Origin: Tessaracoccus coleopterorum
Lineage (GTDB): Bacteria; Actinomycetota; Actinomycetes; Propionibacteriales; Propionibacteriaceae
Direction of reading: 5' to 3'
NCBI RefSeq assembly: GCF_011174705.1
Contig: NZ_JAANIJ010000001.1
Span: 930,001 to 994,000, forward strand
DNA: 64,000 bases
Position numbers and translations under genes: made by a program. Positions 53,419-63,877 of this stretch are shown here, in pieces; the stretch's first letter is position 1; each line of letters opens with the position of its first letter. Under the pieces are notes generated by a model. It did not search any database and was not told the origin of the DNA. It was given only the letters and a program-made list of their open reading frames with translations.

Positions 53419-54352
53419 TCAGGCCTCGGGACCGGCCGGCCGTGTGTCTCGAGGGTGATCGCATCAGGTTCGGGGCCGCCGCGCACTCCGGTGTCGAGGG
53501 CGTCGATGAGTTCGAGCTCCCGGTCCGTGAGCACGAAGTCGGTGACGTCGAAGTTGGCCGCGATCCGCCCCGGATCGACCGACTTCGGGATGGCGGAGCG
53601 TCCCTCCTGCAGGTGCCAGCGCAGCATCACCTGCGCGGGCGTCCGCCCGTGCGCCGCGCCGATCGCCGCGAGGGCGGGGTCCCCGAGCGTGCTGCGCCGT
53701 CCCTGGCCACCCCAGCCGGGTAGAAGGTGATGCCGCCGAGCGGCGACCACGCCTGGGTGAGGATCCCGTGCTCCGCATGGAGGGTCTGCAGTTCGCGCTG
53801 CTGGAAGTAGGGGTGGACCTCGATCTGGTTGACGGCGGGCACCACACGCGTCTCATCCAGCAGGCGGCCGAGATGGGTCGGCATGAAGTTGCTGACGCCG
53901 ATGGCGCGGACGAGGCCGTCGTCCAGAAGTGTCTCAAGATCGCGGTACGCCTCGAGGGTGAGGTCGAACCTGGTGGGGAGCGGCTGGTGCAGGATGAGCA
54001 GGTCGATCCGTTCCACGCCGAGCTTGGCCGCCGACTTCTCGAACGCGTGGCGCGTGGCGCCCGTCCCGTAGTCGCTGATCCACACCTTCGTCTCCAGGAA
54101 CACCTCCGCCGGGTCGATCCCGGACGCCGCGACGGCCTCTCCGACGCCGCGTTCGTTGCCGTAGGCGGCCGCCGTGTCGATGTGGCGGTACCCGGTCGCG
54201 AGCGCGAGGGCGACGGCGGCCGCCGTCTCGGCCGGCGGGGTCTGGAACACGCCGAAGCCGAGGGCCGGCAGCGTGACGCCGTTGTTGAGGGTGAGCATCG
54301 GGACGCCGTTGTCGGGGGTGAGCATCGGGACGGGGTTGTCGTCATGGATCAA
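53419..54352 (-). CDS. Aldo/keto reductase (2,5-diketo-gluconate reductase-like), frameshifted
   Basis: AKR5-type oxidoreductase: LNNGVTLPALGFGVFQTPP, GYRHIDTAAAYGNERGVGEA (Asp/Tyr), ETKVWISDYG (Lys), LLILHQPLPT (His) and RAIGVSNFMPTHL. The frame opens at 54352 but the first 18 codons repeat PMLTxxNGV, suggesting that the true start is the Met near 54298. Breaks near 53715 and 53432 are repaired, the latter giving the end THGRPVPEA. About 293-311 residues. Divergent from the XRE regulator gene, a common pairing. Confidence 0.85.
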
Positions 54353-54462
54353 GGTAGGTCGCCCGGTTGCGGTGCGGGAGGCCCCGGCATTACCTGGTTC
54401 GCCGGTACCCCTCCCGCGTCAGGGGTAACGCCGGCACCTGTCGGCGCCAGCCCTTTCCGAAG

Positions 54463-54475
54463 TAGCGTTGATGCC
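54463..54475 (+). promoter_or_regulatory. Leaderless-type -10 element before the XRE regulator
   Basis: TAGCGT (54463-54468), then seven bases and the ATG at 54476, with no ribosome site. The shared 120-bp gap with the divergent AKR gene contains it. Confidence 0.6.
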
Positions 54476-55382
54476 ATGGATCTGCTGGTCGAGACGCGTG
54501 ACTTCCTCACCACCCGGCGCGCCCGGATCACCCCGTCCGAGGCGGGTCTGCCTGCCTACGGGGCAAGCGGCGCGTGCCGGGGCTGCGCCGCGAGGAGGTG
54601 GCGATGCTTGCGGGCATGAGTGTGGACTACTACACGCGGATCGAGCGGGGCAACCTGCGTGGCGTCTCCGACGAGGTGCTCCACTGCCTGGCCGAGGCGC
54701 TCCGGTTGGACGAGGCCGAACGCGGGCACCTGTTCGACCTGGCCCGGGCGGCGAACGCGGGCGGCGCCGCACGGGCCCGCACGCGGCGGGGATCCGGTCA
54801 GCTACGCCCGGTCGTCCAGAGGATGCTCGACGCCATGGACACAATGCCCGCATTCGTGCGCAACGGCCGACTCGACATCGTCGGATCCAACCTCCTGGGC
54901 CGGGCCCTCTACTCGCCCGTCTACGACTTCGCCGCCCGGGCCGGCGCCGACACCGTCAACACCGCACGGTTCCAGTTCCTCGCCCCGGAGGCGGCCGCGT
55001 CCTACTGGGGAGACCAGGCGCCCCGGATCCGCCACGACGCCGTCGCCATCCTGCGTGCGGAGGCCGGGAGGAATCCCTACGACAAGGAGTTGAGTGACCT
55101 CGTCGGCGAGCTGTCGACGAGGAGCATGGAGTTTCGCCAGCTGTGGGCCAACCACGACGTGCGCTACCACCGCTCCGGCACGAAGGTGTTCCACCACCCC
55201 GTGGTCGGGCGGCTCGAGCTCGACTACGAGGCCCTGCTGCTGCCCGCCGACGAGGGCCTGCAACTCAACGTCTACACCGCGCCGGTGGGTCGCCGTCGCA
55301 CGACGGGCTCCGGCTGCTCGCCGCATGGGCCGACGGGTCGTTGACCGGACCGGCGCCCGCATCGCAGGACGGCAGAGGCTGA
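54476..55382 (+). CDS. XRE-family regulator with MmyB-like ligand domain, frameshifted
   Basis: Helix-turn-helix: [20 protein letters not shown] then [20 protein letters not shown] (residues ~28-70). The C-terminal MmyB-like domain has [31 protein letters not shown] and [19 protein letters not shown]. Start is ATG 54476, with [18 protein letters not shown]. Breaks near 54565 and 55286 are each repaired by one G/C, the second restoring [20 protein letters not shown]. About 303 residues. Members of this family are typically divergent from an oxidoreductase gene that they control, as here. Confidence 0.85.
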
Positions 55383-55490
55383 CGCCGCGGCGTCCCGCGG
55401 CGTCCCACGGCAGCCCGGTGTTAGGTCATGGGGCCTTCCGCGATTTACACTGGTCGACGGCCCTTTTTTCCAACCTGGGAGTTTCCGCCC

Positions 55491-57348
55491 GTGCCAATTC
55501 GCCAAGACCTCCGAAACGTCGCAATCGTCGCACACGTCGACCACGGCAAGACCACACTCGTCGACGCCATGCTGTGGCAGTCCGGGGCCTTCCGCGAGGG
55601 AGCCGATATCAACAACCGGGTCATGGACTCGATGGACCTCGAGCGCGAGAAGGGCATCACCATCCTCGCCAAGAACACCGCCGTGCGGCACACCCGCCCG
55701 GACGGCACCGGGGCCACCATCAACATCATCGACACCCCGGCCACGCTGATTTCGGCGGTGAGGTCGAACGCGGCCTCGAGATGGTCGACGGCGTTATCCT
55801 CCTCGTGGACGCCTCCGAGGGCCCGCTGCCCCAGACCCGGTTCGTGCTGCGCAAGGCGCTGGCCAAGAAGCTGCCGATCATCGTCGTGGTGAACAAGGTC
55901 GACCGCGCCGACGCCCGGATCTCCGCGGTGGTCGAGGAGACCTACGACCTCTTCATGGACCTCATCGACGATGACGCCACCGAGGTGCTCGACTTCCCGA
56001 TCGTGTATGCCTCAGCCAAGGCGGGCCGCGCCTCCACCACGCAGCCCGCGGACGGCTCGATGCCCGACAGCACCAACCTCGAGCCTCTGTTCGCGACGCT
56101 GTTCGAGCACATCCCGGCCCCAGCTACGAGGAGGGGCCGTGCTGCAGGCGCACGTCACCAACCTCGACGCCTCGCCCTACCTCGGCCGCCTCGCGCTCTG
56201 CCGCGTCGTCGCGGGCGAGCTGAAGCGCGGCCAGCAGGTGGCCTGGTGCAGGACCGACGGGACCATCACCAACGTCAAGCTCACCGAACTGCTCAAGACC
56301 GAGGCCCTCGACCGCGTCCCCGCCGACAGCGCCGGCCCCGGTGACATCGTCGCCATCGCCGGCATCCCCGAGATCATGATCGGCGAGACCCTCTCCGACC
56401 CCGAGAACCCCAGGCCGCTGCCGCTCATCCATGTCGACCAGCCGTCGATCTCGATGACGATCGGCATCAACACCTCGCCGCTGGCAGGCCGCTCCGGCAA
56501 GAACCTGACGGCCCGCCTCGTCAAGGCACGCCTCGACCAGGAGCTGGTCGGCAACGTGTCGATCAAGGTGCACCCGACCGAGCGGCCCGACACCTGGGAG
56601 GTGCAGGGCCGAGGCGAACTCCAGCTCGCCATCCTCGTCGAGATGATGCGCCGTGAGGGCTTCGAGTTGACCGTCGGCAAGCCCCAGGTGGTGACGCAGG
56701 TCATCGACGGCAAGCTGCACGAACCCATCGAGCGCCTGACCGTCGACATCCCCGATGAGTTCGTCGGCGTCGTCACCCAGCTGATGGGACTGCGACGCGG
56801 CCAGATGGCTCAGATGGTCAACCACGGCACCGGCTGGGTCCGCATGGAGTTCCTCGTACCCGCCCGTGGCCTGATCGGTTTCCGCACCGAGTTCCTCACG
56901 GAGACGCGCGGCACCGGCATCATGAACCATGTCGGTGAGGGCTTCGCCCCTGGGCGGGCGACTTCCGTACCCGGCCGACGGGCTCGCTGGTCGCCGACCG
57001 CACCGGCTCCGTCACCGGCTACGCGCTGTTCAACCTGCAGGAGCGCGGCACGATGTTCGTCTCCCCGGCGCCGAGGTGTACGAGGGCATGATCGTCGGCG
57101 AGAACCCGCGCGCCGAGGACATGGATGTCAACCCCACCAAGGAGAAGAAGCTCACCAACGTGCGCTCCTCGACCGGTGACGAGTTGGAGCGGCTCATCCC
57201 CGCCAGGCAGATGTCGATGGAGCAGCAGCTCGAGTTCTGCGCAGGCGACGAGTGCCTCGAGGTCACCCCCGCCGTGGTGCGTATCCGGAAGGTGACGCTG
57301 AACGCCAACGACCGCGCCAAGGGGCGCAACCGCGCCAAGAAGGCCTGA
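55491..57348 (+). CDS. typA: Ribosome-associated GTPase TypA/BipA, frameshifted
   Basis: Translation-factor GTPase: G1 [16 protein letters not shown], switch [14 protein letters not shown]3 [16 protein letters not shown]4 [11 protein letters not shown]. The C-terminal half has [20 protein letters not shown] and [20 protein letters not shown]. The start is a GTG at 55491 ([18 protein letters not shown]) behind TGGGAG. Breaks near 55741, 56120, 56134, 56953 and 57065 are all repaired by one G/C, restoring the G3 box and FAPWAGD. About 620 residues, standard length. A strong terminator follows. Confidence 0.93.
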
Positions 57349-57372
57349 CGGGCCGCCCACAGCGGGCACTGC

Positions 57373-57411
57373 GAGGAAGACGCCGGGCGACCATCGCCCG
57401 GCGTCTTCCTC
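57373..57411 (+). terminator. Terminator after typA
   Basis: Arms gaggaagacgccgggcga and tcgcccggcgtcttcctc form a perfect 18-bp stem with a cca loop. The GC-rich stem is followed by tgtcc, a weak T-tract. It lies 25 bp past the typA stop. Confidence 0.8.
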
Positions 57412-57475
57412 TGTCCTGACGCGCCGGGCGGGGCAGATCCACGGACTTGTCGGACCCGTCTGGTCGAATGAACCC

Positions 57476-58972
57476 ATGGAAGCTCTCGCGATCGTGCTGT
57501 GTCTGCTGGCCCTCGGCATCGGAGCCGTGGCCGGCTACGTGTTCGGCAGGCGCACCGCCGGGTCGTCCCCCGCAGCCGACGCCGACCGGCTCGCCCTGAC
57601 CGACGCCAGGCAGGACGCCTCGACGGCGCGGGCCGAGGCGAGCAGGGCCCGCGAGGAGGCCGCCGTCGCGAAGGCCGAGGTCGCGCAGATCCTCGCAGAC
57701 AAGGCCGACCTGCGGGCGGCGGCCGCCGACGCGCAGCGGGCGGTGGCGGAGGCCCGCGCCGAGACGGCGCAGATCAACTCGCTGCTGGCGGGGCCACCGC
57801 CGAGCGTGACGCCGCCGTCGGCCGCGCGGCCGAGCAGGCCGCCGACCGGGAGTCGCTGATCGCCCAATTCAAGCTGCTCTCGGCCGAGACCCTCGAGCAC
57901 CAGAACAGGCAGGCCGAGCAGGCCACCGAGCAGCGCTTCAAGGCAACCGAGCACCTCGTCTCGCCGCTGGCCGACGGGCTCCGCCAGATGCAGGAGAAGC
58001 TCCACCTGGTCGAGACCGAGCGGGCCAGGATGTCGGCCGAGCTCGGCGAGCAGGTCAACACGCTGCGCATCTCCAGCGACGCCGTCCGGCGTGAGGCGCT
58101 GAGCCTGAGCACGGCGCTGCGCACGCCCCAGGTGAGGGGCTCGTGGGGTGAGGCGAGCCTCAAGCGCATCGTCGAGATCTCCGGTCTCACCGAGCGCTGC
58201 GACTTCGACACGCAGCACACCTACGTCTCCGATGACGGCCGGTTCCGACCCGATCTGCGGGTCAACCTGCCGGCAGGCAAGGTCATCTTCGTCGACTCGA
58301 AGGTGCCGCTCGCGGCCGTCCTCGAGGCGTACAACACAGAGGACGAGACCGCCCAACGCGGCCACCTCCAGGCGTTCGCCAGGCACGTCCGCACACACAT
58401 CGACCAGCTGTCGGAGAAGAACTACTGGCAGCTCGACGTCGGCTCGCCCGAGTTCGTCGTGCTCTACCTGCCAAGCGACGAGTTCTACCGGCTGGCCCTC
58501 GAGCAGGCCCCCGACCTGCACGACTACGCCTCGCGGCGCCACATCGTGCTGGCCTCCCCGGCCTCCTGATCCCGCAGCTCCAGATCGTGGCCAACGGGTG
58601 GAAGCAGGTGGCCGTCACGGAGACGGCAGCCCAGGTCTCGAAGCTCGGTCGCGAGCTGTATGAGCGGCTGGCCACCATGGGGCCCACTTCGACAAGCTCG
58701 GCCGCTCGCTGAGCGCCTCCGTCGGGAACTACAACAAGACGGTGGCCGCGATGGAGAGCCGCGTGATGGTGTCGGCCCGCCGCTTCCGGGACCTCGAGGT
58801 GAGCGGCTCCGAGTTACCCGAGCTGACGCCGGTGCACGACACCACCCGCGAGCTCGCCGTCGCGGAGATGCTCGACTACCAGGAGCTGCGCGCCCGTGAG
58901 GAGGCCGCCCTGGATGCGCCGCTTCTCCTCGACGACGGGCGCAGGCGCCACTCGCAGCGCGAGTCCGGCTGA
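57476..58972 (+). CDS. rmuC: DNA recombination protein RmuC, frameshifted
   Basis: One N-terminal membrane helix (LAIVLCLLALGIGAVAGYVF), then a coiled coil (residues ~30-150, Ala/Glu/Arg-rich), then the RmuC nuclease-like core: VRGSWGEASLKRIVEISGL, FRPDLRVNLPAGKVIFVDSK and VVLYLPSDEFYRLALEQAP. Breaks near 57797, 58563 and 58682 are repaired by one G/C, restoring AGATAERDAAVG and ASPASLIPQLQIVAN. About 500 residues. RmuC limits inversions at short repeats. Monocistronic. Confidence 0.88.
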
Positions 58973-59028
58973 CGGCCCTCACGCGCTTCCGCTGGCGACT
59001 TCCCGACCGCGGCGCGACAATGGCGGTC

Positions 59029-60292
59029 ATGACGACTCTCTCGGATCTCGCAGCCCTGATCCCCGACGCGGTCGAACGGCTGCGCGATGTGGCCGCCCGG
59101 ACCCCGATCCAGCTCGACGAGCGGCTGTCCCAGGCCACCGGCTCGGAGATCTGGCTCAAGCGCGAGGACCTGCAGCCGGTGCGCTCCTACAAGCTGCGCG
59201 GCGCCTTCAACCTGATGTCCCAGCTCACCGAGGAGGAGCGGCGCACCGGTGTGGTGTGTGCCTCCGCCGGCAACCACGGCCAGGGCGTCGCCTACTCGGC
59301 GGCGGCGCTGGGGATCAGGGCCACCGTCGTGGTGCCCCACACCACCCCGCGCCAGAAACGCCAGCGCATCCGGGAGCTCGGCCGCGGCCAGGTCGATCTC
59401 GTGCTCCACGGCACCACCTACGACGAGGCCTCCGAGGAGGCCTCCAGGATGGCCGAGACGGGCAAGGTGCTCGTGCCCGCCTTCAACGATCCGCGCACGG
59501 CGGCGGGTCAGGCGACGCTCATCGTGGAGGCCTTCGACCAGCTGGGCTTCGTGCCCGACGTCGTGCTGATCCCCATCGGTGGCGGTGGCCTCGTCTCCGG
59601 CGCGGCGGCCTGGCTGCGGGAGCAGCACCCGGAGGTGCGCATCATCGGTGTGGAGCCCGACGGCGCTCCCTGCGTCGCGGCGGCAATCTCGGCGGGACGG
59701 CCGGTCACCTTGAACGAGATCGACACTTTCGTCGACGGGGCCGCGGTGCGTCGCATCGGAGACTTCACCTTCGACGCCATCCGTGAGGCCCGCATCGAGC
59801 TGACGCGGGTGCCGGAGGGCCAGATCTGCAGCGAGATGCTCGAGATGTACCAGACCGACGGCATCATCGCCGAGCCCGCGGGAGCCCTCGCGGCCGCGGC
59901 CCTCCCGACCGGGGGGTCGGCCCGCGGGTGCAGATCACGCCGGGGTCACGGGTGCTCGTTGTCGTCTCCGGCGGCAACAACGACGTGTCGCGCTACGCGG
60001 AGATCGTCGAGCGGTCCCTGATCCACGAGGGCCGCAAGCACTACTTCCTCGTCGACTTCCCGCAGCAGCCCGGCGCCCTGCGCACGTTCCTGGACACCGT
60101 CCTCGGCCCAGAGGACGACATCACGTACTTCGAGTATGTGAAGCGCAACTCCCGCGAGACCGGGCCGGCGCTGGTGGGCGTCGAGCTCGGCAACCCGACC
60201 GACTACCCGTTCCTGGTGCAGCGCATCGAGGACAGCGGCATGCACGCCACCGAGGTGGCCTACGACAGCCCTTCTTCCAGTTCCTGACCTGA
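59029..60292 (+). CDS. ilvA: Threonine ammonia-lyase (IlvA), frameshifted
   Basis: PLP enzyme of isoleucine synthesis. Motifs: PLP lysine in LQPVRSYKLRGAFNLM, phosphate loop IPIGGGGLVSGAAAW, and SAGNHGQGVAYSAAALG. The C-terminal ~90 residues are an ACT-like region (HYFLVDFPQQPGALRTFLDT) as in short actinobacterial threonine dehydratases. Breaks near 59915 and 60272 are repaired by one G/C; the end becomes DSPFFQFLT at 60292. Start is ATG 59029 or 59020 (nine bases upstream), neither with a strong ribosome site. Its stop abuts the convergent ispH stop with one base between. Confidence 0.92.
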
Positions 60293-60293
60293 G

Positions 60294-61270
60294 TCAGTCG
60301 TTGACCGCCGAGCGGCGCAGATCCTTGCGGAGCTCCGGCGGGAGCGCGAACTGCAGCGTCTCCTCGGTCAGCCGCTCCTCGACCGCGGCCGGGTAGCCCT
60401 TCGACTCCAGGAAGTGCAGCACGCCCTGCACCAGATCATCCGGCACCGACGCCCCGCTGGTCACGCCGACGGTGTTGACGCCCTCGAGCCATGCGGGGTC
60501 GATCTCCCCGGCGTTGTCGACGCGGTGCGATGCCTTCGCGCCCGCCTCGAGGGCCACCTCGACGAGGCGCACAGAGTTCGACGAGTTCTGGGACCCGACC
60601 ACGATCATCAGGTCGCAGCCCGCACCCGCGATCTGCTTGACGGCGAGCTGGCGGTTCTGCGTGGCGTAGCAGATGTCGTCGGACGGCGGATCCATCAGCA
60701 GCGGGAACTTCTTCCGGAGCCGGTCGACGGTCTCCATGGTCTCGTCCACCGAGAGCGTCGTCTGGCTGAGCCAGGCGAGGTTGGTGCCCTCCGGGATGTC
60801 GAGCCCTTCGACGTCGTCGGGGGTCTGCACGAGCGTGGTCACCTCGGGCGCCTCACCCATCGTGCCCTCGACCTCCTCGTGGCCGGCGTGACCGATCAGC
60901 AGGATCTGGGTGCCCTGCGACGCGAACCGCTTCGCCTCGTGGTGGACCTTCGTGACGAGCGGGCAGGTGGCGTCGATCGTCTTGAGGGAGCGCTCGGCGG
61001 CCTCGGCGTGCACCGCGGGGACACCCGTGGGCCGAGAACACGACGGTTGCACCCTCGGGAACCGAGTCGAGTTCCTCCACGAAGATCGCGCCGCGCGCCT
61101 CGAGGTCCTCCACGACATGGCGGTTGTGCACGATCTGCTTGCGCACATAGACGGGCGCGCCGTACAGGTCCAGCGCCTTCTCGACCGTGACGACGGCCCG
61201 GTCAACGCCCGCGCAGTACCCGCGGGGGCGGCGACGACAACTCGCTTGGTGGTCTCGGTGGGGTGCTCAT
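60294..61270 (-). CDS. ispH: 4-hydroxy-3-methylbut-2-enyl diphosphate reductase (IspH), frameshifted
   Basis: Last enzyme of the MEP isoprenoid pathway, with an [4Fe-4S] cluster. It starts [18 protein letters not shown] at 61270 after repair of CCCC near 61258, and continues [20 protein letters not shown] after another repair near 61221 (first cluster Cys). Other motifs: [35 protein letters not shown] (second Cys), [17 protein letters not shown] (third Cys) and [19 protein letters not shown] break near 61032 is repaired to [14 protein letters not shown]. About 327 residues. Two divergent leaderless-type promoters share the 55-bp gap with the next gene. Confidence 0.92.
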
Positions 61271-61284
61271 GGCACCCAAGTCTA
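61271..61284 (-). promoter_or_regulatory. Leaderless-type -10 element before ispH
   Basis: On the minus strand TAGACT is followed by eight bases and the ATG at 61270, one base more than the other cases, with no ribosome site. It leaves at most a one- or two-base leader. Confidence 0.45.
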
Positions 61285-61313
61285 GGTCGTAGGTGCCAAT
61301 CGGCCCACCTCGC

Positions 61314-61325
61314 TAACCTTGGCGC
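61314..61325 (+). promoter_or_regulatory. Leaderless-type -10 element before the 61326 gene
   Basis: TAACCT (61314-61319) plus six bases before the ATG at 61326. No ribosome site. Divergent from the ispH element about 40 bp away. Confidence 0.55.
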
Positions 61326-62096
61326 ATGCCAACGCCCCAACTGCACGCCATCGGCTTCGATGCGGCCACCGTCGACGAGATCATCCACGCCGCCTTCGAG
61401 GCGGGGGTCCGCGGGGCGCAGGTTCCCGGCTACTCCCTGATCGGTACCTACACCGATCCGAGCGGCGCACGCCTCGCCTTCGTCCAGCGGGAGGGCAGCC
61501 GGTCACCACCACCGGCGCCCTGCGCTCGGAGACGAGCTACCGCGCCCAGGTCGTGCGATTCACCGATGTCCTCGCCCGTGTGACGCTCTACGGGGCCGAG
61601 GGCGAAGGCCCGCTGCTCGCACAGTTCCTCGCCATCGTCGACGATCCATTCAGCTACCCGCAGCACGACCTGCGCGACCCCGCGCAGTTCAGCATCGCCG
61701 AGAACCTCAAGGTGGGTGCGCTGGCGATCGACGTCGAGGTGCACCCGGACGCGGAGGCGTTCCTCGCGTCGCCCTCGTCGAGGACCGGCGCACTGCAATT
61801 GGGCGCCAAAACGCTGATGTCCCCCGGCCTCGTGGGCCTCCAGGCCGCCGCGATCGGGCCGCAGGAAGCCACCCCGACCATGCTGATGGCCGTCACCGTC
61901 GACGAGGTCGAGGTCCGCACCAACGCGTTGACGGGCGTCGACTTCCAGTTCGTGCAGGGCGGGGCGCGGTCACGCTCTCGTGCGCGGTGCCGATGGAGCA
62001 TCGCGTCTCGGTAGGCAACGTATTGTTCGGCACCTGGTTCGGCACCTGCTCCTCGGGGTCTGGGACGGGGGTAGCCCCTCGCGCGGGCGGGGCTAG
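61326..62096 (+). CDS. Hypothetical protein, frameshifted
   Basis: About 258 residues, starting [20 protein letters not shown]. The visible sequence is alpha/beta with [40 protein letters not shown] and [20 protein letters not shown]. The end, [17 protein letters not shown] then [12 protein letters not shown], needs two one-base repairs (near 61495 and 61963, and possibly 62058). No signal peptide and no motif I can name. Stop TAG falls inside a CTAG shared with the convergent GH3 stop. I recognise no family. Divergent from ispH. Confidence 0.6.
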
Positions 62097-63170
62097 CCGA
62101 CGAGGGCCCGCGCAGGCTTCGCGAGCGCGCCGTCGGGCGCTGCGACGTAGAGCTGGACCACCTGCCGCGACGCTCGCGCCCCCGAGTTGGTTACGTCCAC
62201 CGCGACCCGCACCACGTCACCCGCCTCGAACGTGACACCCGAGTGGCCGAAGGTGGTGTACGACAGCCCGAACCCGAACGGGAACTGCACCGCATCCGGC
62301 GCGAAGGTCTCGAAGTAGCGGTACCCGACGAACACGTCCTCGGCGTAACAGTTGTAGGCCTTGTGGCCGAAGTTCGCGGCGGTGGGATAGTCCTCGTACC
62401 GGCCGGCGATGGTGTCAGTGAGGCGCCCCGATGGCGACACGGCCCCGGTCAGCACGTCGACGAGCGCGCGGCTGCCCTCCATTCCGCCCTGCCACGCGAG
62501 GATCAGGCCGGCGAGGCGGTCCCCATACTCCTCCGCCCACGAGAGGTCCATCACGTTGCCGGTGTTGACGATCGCCACCACCCGCTCGAACCGCGCGACG
62601 ACGGCGTCCAGCATGGCCCGTTCGGCGTCTGTGAGGTAGTAGGAGCCCTTCTCCAGGACGTTCTCGCGATCCTCCCCGCTGCGCGGCCGAGCACCACGAC
62701 AGCGGTCCCGGCCGTGTTCGCCGCCCGCGACACCAGCCCGGGGTCCAGCGGCATCTCCTCGAAGTGTCGCGGCCAGTTGCCCCAGTACCCCTGATCGGGC
62801 GGGTTGGCGGCGGACCACGCCTCGTACACCTCGGCCACCTCGCCGCTCACCAGCACGCCAGCCTCGCGCAGCGCATCCAGCAGCGACACCTCGTAGGGCG
62901 CTTTCACGTCGCCGCCTGAGCCGTAGCCGACGGCGAACCAGTCGCACTGCACGCGCCCGAACACGGCGACCTCGCCGTGCGGCGCCAGCGGCAGGACGTT
63001 GCCCTTGTTGCGCAGCAGCACCACCCTTCCGCAGCAGACCGCCGGCACAGCCCGACGATCCGGTCCGAGACGGTCCGATCGGTGTCGACCAGCCCCGCCG
63101 ACGTCTGGGAGAGGCCGTTGACGACGGTGTGCATCGCCTTGCGGTAGAGGCGCCAGAGTTCCCGCGGCAT
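62093..63170 (-). CDS. Glycoside hydrolase family 3, swapped-order, lacking the catalytic barrel; frameshifted
   Basis: Start MPRELWRLYRKAMHTVVNGL at 63170. It contains the GH3 alpha/beta-sandwich domain, with SAAEGVVLLRNKGNVLPL (near residue 45), TNTGNVMDLSW-like IVNTGNVMDLSWAEEYGD, and LAWQGGMEGSRALVDVLTG, then the start of a fibronectin-III-like part (FPFGFGLSYTTF, VDVTNSGARASRQVVQLYVA). The stop comes after KPARALVG. Swapped-order GH3 enzymes carry the TIM barrel with the nucleophile Asp after this region; here it is absent and no one-base repair restores it. Breaks near 63048 and 62685 are homopolymer losses. About 360 residues. Probably catalytically inactive. Confidence 0.65.
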
Positions 63171-63315
63171 GGGGATCCTCGAGGGTGGTTGGTCAGTGGC
63201 GGATCAGGACGACAGAACGTCCATGATCCACCACTCTGTGGAGACCCAGCATAGGCGAAGCGTTTCGACGCCGCCAGTGGTCGTTCACCTCACGGCGCCA
63301 AGCCCGGCACGCGAA

Positions 63316-63351
63316 CAGACCCACGTCATCCCTGTGGACGACGTGGGTCTG
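63316..63351. terminator. Hairpin between GH3 and SHOCT genes, possible terminator
   Basis: Arms cagacccacgtc (63316-63327) and gacgtgggtctg (63340-63351) are perfectly complementary around a 12-base loop. It lies 20 bp downstream of the SHOCT stop (minus strand). No clear T-run follows, so efficiency is uncertain. Confidence 0.55.
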
Positions 63352-63371
63352 GTGGCTGACGAGCTCTCCGC

Positions 63372-63751
63372 TCAGAGGCCGAGCAGCTTCGCCTTCGCCG
63401 AGGTGAACTCTTCGGCCGACAGCAGGCCCTTCTCGTGGAGCGCCGCGAGGCGCTCGAGCTGGGCCAGCGGATCCACGGCCTCGGCGGCGAGTGCCGGGGC
63501 GGCGGGAGCCGCAGCCGCGACAACCGGGGCCTGCGCGACCACGGCCTGCTGAGCCGCGACCGCGCGGGCGGCCGCGTCGTCGAGCGCGGCCTGCTGGGCC
63601 TGTGCCCTGGCGGCGGCGAGTTCGGCCTGCTGGGGGCCTCGGCCTGCTGCTTGGCCGCGACGTTGCCGGAGACCTTGGTGGCGGTGCCGGCGATGACGGC
63701 GGTGCGGGCTGCGGTGCCGAGAAGGCCGGGGCGGCCCCTGCGTCGAATCAT
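63372..63751 (-). CDS. SHOCT-domain protein, one frameshift
   Basis: About 127 residues. The start at 63751 (MIRRRGRPGLLGTAARTAVI) follows the strong CAGGAGGT. A hydrophobic Gly/Ala-rich N-terminus, then an Ala/Gln-rich helix (AAARAQAQQAALDDAAARAV) and a C-terminal SHOCT motif QLERLAALHEKGLLSAEEFT with SAKAKLLGL. SHOCT domains are short oligomerisation modules of unknown role. One break near 63643, where CCCCC lacks a C, is repaired to EAPQQAELAAARA. Stands alone. Confidence 0.78.
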
Positions 63752-63877
63752 GATGGTTACCTCCTGGGTTGTGGACGGACACCCGGCAATCGCCGGGCCG
63801 GGACGCCTGATCCGCTGAGCGCGCACCAGGCCGGGAACCGGCCACCACCCGCGGGCGATGACAGGCTGTGGGCCCGG

